From Perkinsus chesapeaki (taxonomy: Eukaryota; Perkinsozoa; Perkinsida; Perkinsidae), in contig JAAPAO010000063.1 in assembly GCA_013115145.1 (NCBI GenBank), positions 18,951-82,950 of the forward strand: DNA of 64,000 nt, in the 5' to 3' direction. Shown here one piece after another: positions 59,967-64,000 of this stretch. The notes under the pieces are model-generated. The model saw nothing but the letters and a program-made list of their open reading frames with translations. It was not told the DNA's origin and made no database searches. The translations under genes and the position numbers were made by a program. Each line of letters begins with the position of its first letter. Positions within the stretch are counted from its first letter, which is position 1.

Positions 59967-60745
59967 GAAGAGCATGATTATGCTGATGTTAGTGGTGATG
60001 ATGAGCAGGAGTATGATTCATCATCATCATCAAGCAGTCATCATCATCATCGTCGCTTCTCCCTACCTTTTCGTCTCCCCCTCAAGAAGGCTTTGAAAGG
60101 TATTACTGGCAAACTGTCATCATTATCATTCAGGAGTAAGGAAAGAGCAAATGTTCATAACATCACGGCAAGAAAAAGAAGCAATAACGAAAGTAGGATA
60201 AGGATTAATACATTAATAAAGTTTGATAATAATAATTATTATATATTGTTATTACAATTAGTTATTGACCCAAGTCCTGTTGATGATACTCATCATAGCA
60301 CTTCATCATTAACAAATGGACCGACGAGGACCAGTAAGGAGAGGAGATCAACAACAACAACAAAAACTGCACAAGCGGGTGCTGCTGCTGCTGCTGCAGG
60401 AGGAGGAGGAGGGTTATTATCGTTTAATAGGGGTACACCACTTAGGCGTACAATCGGATATGTAATAAAACTAATTACTATTCTTATATGATGATAACTA
60501 TTATTATTAGACCACTCCACAAGTAATGAATACTGATGATAGGTTTAATAGTAGGTTTAGAAGAACAATTCCACTTAAGGTAATGATATTGATATTAGTA
60601 TTATTGATAGCAGTGTTCGCTATTTTTATTACTACTACCAGATATCAAAACCAGTGGAAGGGTCACTTGATACAACCTTGGATAAGAATGTTATTGAGCA
60701 ATTGATACAAACTGACTCTATTTATTCAACCTCATCATCACCATC

Positions 60746-60797
<52 letters not shown>

Positions 60798-60953
60798 CCA
60801 TCATCATCGTCAGCAGCAGTAGTAGTAGATTCTGATGATCACGAAGCCTCATTATCTAATATACCCCCTGCCCCCCGCTCCCGACAACGTCCACCACCTC
60901 CATCACGCCCAGCACCTATATTGCAAAACAATAATAATAAGAGAAGAGAATAA
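58911..60953 (+). CDS. Secreted/anchored disordered protein C (tandem family)
   Basis: ATG 58911. A Lys run precedes a hydrophobic segment (LAPPIIALYLLIIQYLIQLP), a signal anchor or late signal peptide. Unlike A, B and D, I see no globular domain: the rest is Ser, Gly, Arg, Gln and Asn runs. Acidic Tyr motifs cluster at 59750-60025 (DDDYDDDESSDYSQGV, DNLYEPYDEEL, EEHDYADVSGDDEQEYDS), with DSIYSTS later. Between them lies a basic amphipathic stretch (RRFSLPFRLPLKKALKGITG). The C-terminus has IPPAPRSRQRPPPPSRPAPI, several overlapping PxxP motifs with Arg, then NNNNKRRE. At least three introns. Function unknown; the composition suits a scaffold exposed to SH2/SH3 partners. Confidence 0.55.
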
Positions 60954-61106
60954 ATAGAATAATAGACAGTTTGTTTATAATCATGTTGTTGTTGTTGAAT
61001 CTAACATCATTTATACTACTACTGAATACTTGCTTTGTAAATAGAAGAGTATTACTGTAATCAAGCTTGTTGTTGGTGCTGCTGTTATATACCTCATTAA
61101 TTTATA

Positions 61107-63936
61107 ATGAATCATGATAATAATACTAATCATTTGGCGGCAGACGTTAAGATGGCAGCAATGAAGCATACCAATGAGGTAGTCCTACGAAGGCAAAGGC
61201 GACTAGATCATAGTACTGGAATGAGACGACGGAGTATCAAGAAGCGGATAAGATATAATAATATCACGTACCTCATTATTGCAGCAGTAATAATAACATT
61301 GTTATATATAACAGAAGCAACAGCAGCAGCAGGAGGAGGAGGAGGAGATGGAGGAGGAGGAGGAGATGGAGGAGGAGGAAAACTTAGTACATTCAGAAAA
61401 CGACACCAAGTTGTATCTGAAAGTGGAATACACGACGACGACAGTATGTATGGAGTGCAGCAGCAGCAGTCTGGTGGTGTTTTTGGTACGATTAAATCAT
61501 TAATTACATCAAAACGGAGGAAATATGATGAGCCTCCCGTAAAGATTAGAGAAGCGAGTAAGGGAGAAGATAAAAATAAGAAAAAGAAAAGGAGCAAAAA
61601 TGCAATGATGATGACTATGAGAGGTTTAGTAAATTCGGTGAGAAGGAAGAAGAATAATAATAAGAAGGACAATATAGTAGCCCTTAAGCCTCCAGATTAT
61701 CATACTTCTCCAATACCACCAATGTTTACACAACGTAGTCATCTATCTAGGCCTTTATCAGCAACATGGAGTAGAGTATTAAATGTCAATCATCATCATC
61801 ATTTGCGTAACAACACTACTACACATATATTTAAACCCAGCATCAGCAGCATCAGCAGCAATAAGTATTATTATGGTTGGATAGGTATGGATATGGTTGA
61901 TGGTGGTAATCCTGGGGGTTTATGGATAAAATGCGAGAGAGATAAAAGATGTGACATTATTTCTAGTAATAGAGCTTATACTACAACATATGAAGGATCA
62001 ATTGATGATGATATTGAAGCATATGAGAAATTAAATAACGGTGGAAGTCGAATAAGTCATGCTTCAGATCAGAGAAAAAAACAACAAGGCCCAGCATATT
62101 ACCATTTTAAATCGTTTAGACCAGTAATAGATGGTCCAACTATACAAGAGACTAGTTTAATTGAAGATATTATACGATCGATTTATTTTTATGATTATAC
62201 TCAAGAACTTCACCTTTACCGATCTTGGAGTGTTTTTAAACCTCAACAGAAGCTTTTATATGAAACATTACCAATGAGCCAATCTATTGTTGATTATAAT
62301 AATAATGGTAATAATAATATAATAAGCGGACATTATTATGGACTTGATAAAAATGTTAAAGTTGAAGTACTCATATCATCTAGAGTAGGAAAGACTTGTA
62401 TTATTGAAGTTAGAACATATAGTATAAAACATAATGCAAAGATATGTGAGGGTAGCAGTGAGAATTTAGAAAGTATTACTAGTATTAGCTCACCACAACA
62501 AATAATGGATGGAGATATTTTATTAAATGATAGATCCAATACAGCATATAAGGCTACATTACATATTTATAAAACACCAACAATAACAGGAGGAGTAGGA
62601 GGAGAAAGTGATAAAATGTATGGGTATATAGTTGGTGGATTAATTACTTTACCATCACAATGTGCTGATGGTATTAATACTATAATAGGTATATTTAAAA
62701 TAGAAGATTTAAAAGCACCAACATTATATCGATTAGTTGATAAACAATCAACAACAACAACAAGAGCAGCAGCAGCAGCAGTTGGGAAAGCATTCAATGA
62801 TTATGATATTCCGCCTCCTCGTTATAATAATAATAGGAGACCAACACTATCGGGGTATATGCATCTTATAGGTTTGGCACAAATACGTGTTATTACTTAT
62901 TATGATACTTTAACACAATATTGTGACTATGCATTACAGTGGGAAAATAATGGTAACAAGTATGATAGAGGATATTTCACAATGCAGAGTCTACCAGACC
63001 AGCGACGACCTAATTGTTATAATTATAAACAAGGAGATAAGGGTTCATATAAACTCACTGAACCCCCTTTTCGAGGATTACTCTATATTGATGATAATGG
63101 TATAATAAGTGTAAAAGATGATGAGAAATATGACGTAAGCATAGTGTCACCCCCATTCTCTTCATACCAGTGTGAATATCATTTACAAACAACCGTGGCA
63201 ACACATGATGATACATTACACTTTACTATGCATCTTGATAGTAGTCATAAACTAGTAATAAAACGCCAACATCATAATCATGGCCCAAATAGAGGGGAAG
63301 AAGAAGAAGAAAAAGGCTTCCAAAAAAGTGCAGCAGTTGGTGCAGCAGTTGGTGCAGAAAGAGGTGCATGGATTAGTACTTTACGCACAACACTCAACAT
63401 AGATGCTGCTCATACCGTCACATATTTCTATTGGGAAGATTACAAATACAACACTTTATTGCTAGAAATAAATCCATTGGACCTAGGATCATCACCATCT
63501 TTATTATTACAATATAAAACAGTTATACTGACTAGAAAGGTAAAATGGTTAAAGGTAAGAATTACAAATTAAGAAGTTTTTAGGATCGTGAAATATGTAC
63601 AGATAAGATGAAGTATCATGAAAGAAGGAAATCAGTTAAGTGTTGTTGTTCTTCTCCTTGTTGTTATATATTATTATTTGATGAACTCAGTCCCCGGCCG
63701 CACTGGGCTCGTCTCCTGATTATGAAGATATTGATCAAGATAACGATTACGATGAGATATATGATGTTGATGATGAAGTGTTCCCAACACAAAAGCCCAT
63801 TACTACTACTGGTCAAAGGGTCATCAGTAAAAGGTTATATGACTCACCTTCTACTACCTTACCAATGATGGGAAAATTAGTGAGTTTAAAAACCCTGTTA
63901 CATTTAAAAGTTAAATGCATTACTTATAACATATAA
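61107..63936 (+). CDS. Secreted/anchored protein D (tandem family), 3' end uncertain
   Basis: ATG 61107. A basic N-terminus precedes a hydrophobic segment (NITYLIIAAVIITLLYITEA; about residues 52-70), then poly-Gly/Asp. The long exon has a large structured region: YGWIGMDMVDGGNPGGLWIK, YFYDYTQELHLYRSWSVFKP, VEVLISSRVGKTCIIEVRTY, GYIVGGLITLPSQCADGINT, DYALQWENNGNKYDRGYFTM and FYWEDYKYNTLLLEINPL. Two phase-0 introns (from 63540 and from about 63632) lead to DREICTDKMKYHERRKS and then SPDYEDIDQDNDYDEIYDV, dense in YxxI motifs. A frame continues to a TAA at 63936, but a GTGAGT donor at about 63881 may start another intron, so the true end may lie outside the window. Confidence 0.6.
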
Positions 63937-64000
63937 CTAATCATTACTAATAACATATAACTAATCATTACTAATAACATATAACTAATCATTACTTATA
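63918..64000. repeat. 24-bp tandem repeat at right edge
   Basis: Three and a half copies of a 24-bp unit CATTACTAATAACATATAAC plus TAAT, nearly identical (the first and last copies have CTTATA for CTAATA). It may lie in a downstream intron or the 3' flank of gene D and may continue beyond the window. Confidence 0.9.

Noticed and set aside
63918-64000. Telomere or subtelomere repeat at the right edge
   Set aside because: The unit is 24 bp and AT-rich with only 3.5 copies visible and no G-rich telomere motif.
1-64000. Prokaryotic features such as operons, Shine-Dalgarno sites, CRISPR arrays or phage genes
   Set aside because: Spliceosomal introns throughout and purely eukaryotic gene content; no spaced direct repeats of CRISPR type were seen.

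Overview
This is nuclear DNA of an intron-dense, AT-rich unicellular eukaryote. All recognisable genes are eukaryotic: a DEAD-box ribosome-biogenesis helicase, a PWI splicing factor, an SDH assembly factor, an EMC subunit, PI4KIII-beta, an anoctamin, a DHHC acyltransferase and mitoribosomal mL43. Nearly all are cut by 24-105 nt GT..AG introns, and there are no operons or ribosome-binding sites. Secreted low-complexity proteins, Asn/Ser/Gln/His runs and the absence of large repeats would suit a protist parasite, possibly an alveolate. I could not assign a lineage from sequence alone.

Layout. 1-13.8 kb, minus strand: a partial secreted protein, an IQCH-like protein, a DDX55/Spb4 helicase, SDHAF2, an SRRM1-like PWI protein and a membrane DUF900 alpha/beta hydrolase with MORN-like motifs. 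14.3-18.2 kb, plus strand: a PPM1G-like PP2C phosphatase and an intronless Mei2-type RRM protein. 18.5-34.8 kb, minus strand: an intronless citrate synthase, a SIRT5-like sirtuin, a small membrane protein, a quiet 1.8-kb interval with a Tc1/mariner-type MITE, a phytanoyl-CoA-dioxygenase-like enzyme, a secreted Cys-rich protein, a type II DnaJ, EMC7, an unknown multipass protein and an RLK/Pelle-type kinase interrupted by the assembly gap. 34.9-41.7 kb, plus strand: PI4K and anoctamin. 41.8-45.8 kb, minus strand: an ERI1-like exonuclease, mL43 and a DHHC acyltransferase. 46.0-51.3 kb, plus strand: a NagB-LmbE fusion and an unknown nuclear-type protein. 51.6-64 kb, plus strand: four tandem genes for secreted, very low-complexity proteins.

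Three patterns stand out. (1) At least eleven introns, in six genes and in both orientations, carry a tRNA variable-loop/T-arm (B-box) segment without an intact tRNA; a twelfth lies outside the called genes. (2) Most other introns have complementary ends (GTAATAAT..ATTATTAG) and can fold into a hairpin joining the splice sites; one is only 24 nt and is mostly a 16-nt palindrome. (3) The four tandem secreted proteins share a plan: signal peptide or anchor, basic or Gly-rich linker, diverged domain in three of them, and a disordered tail with acidic Tyr motifs (YxxI/L/V, YEP) and, in three, SH3-type proline motifs. This resembles effectors that mimic host signalling partners, which is an inference.

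Exon joins were made by eye from splice consensus, reading frame and family conservation. Gene coordinates are start-to-stop spans including introns.
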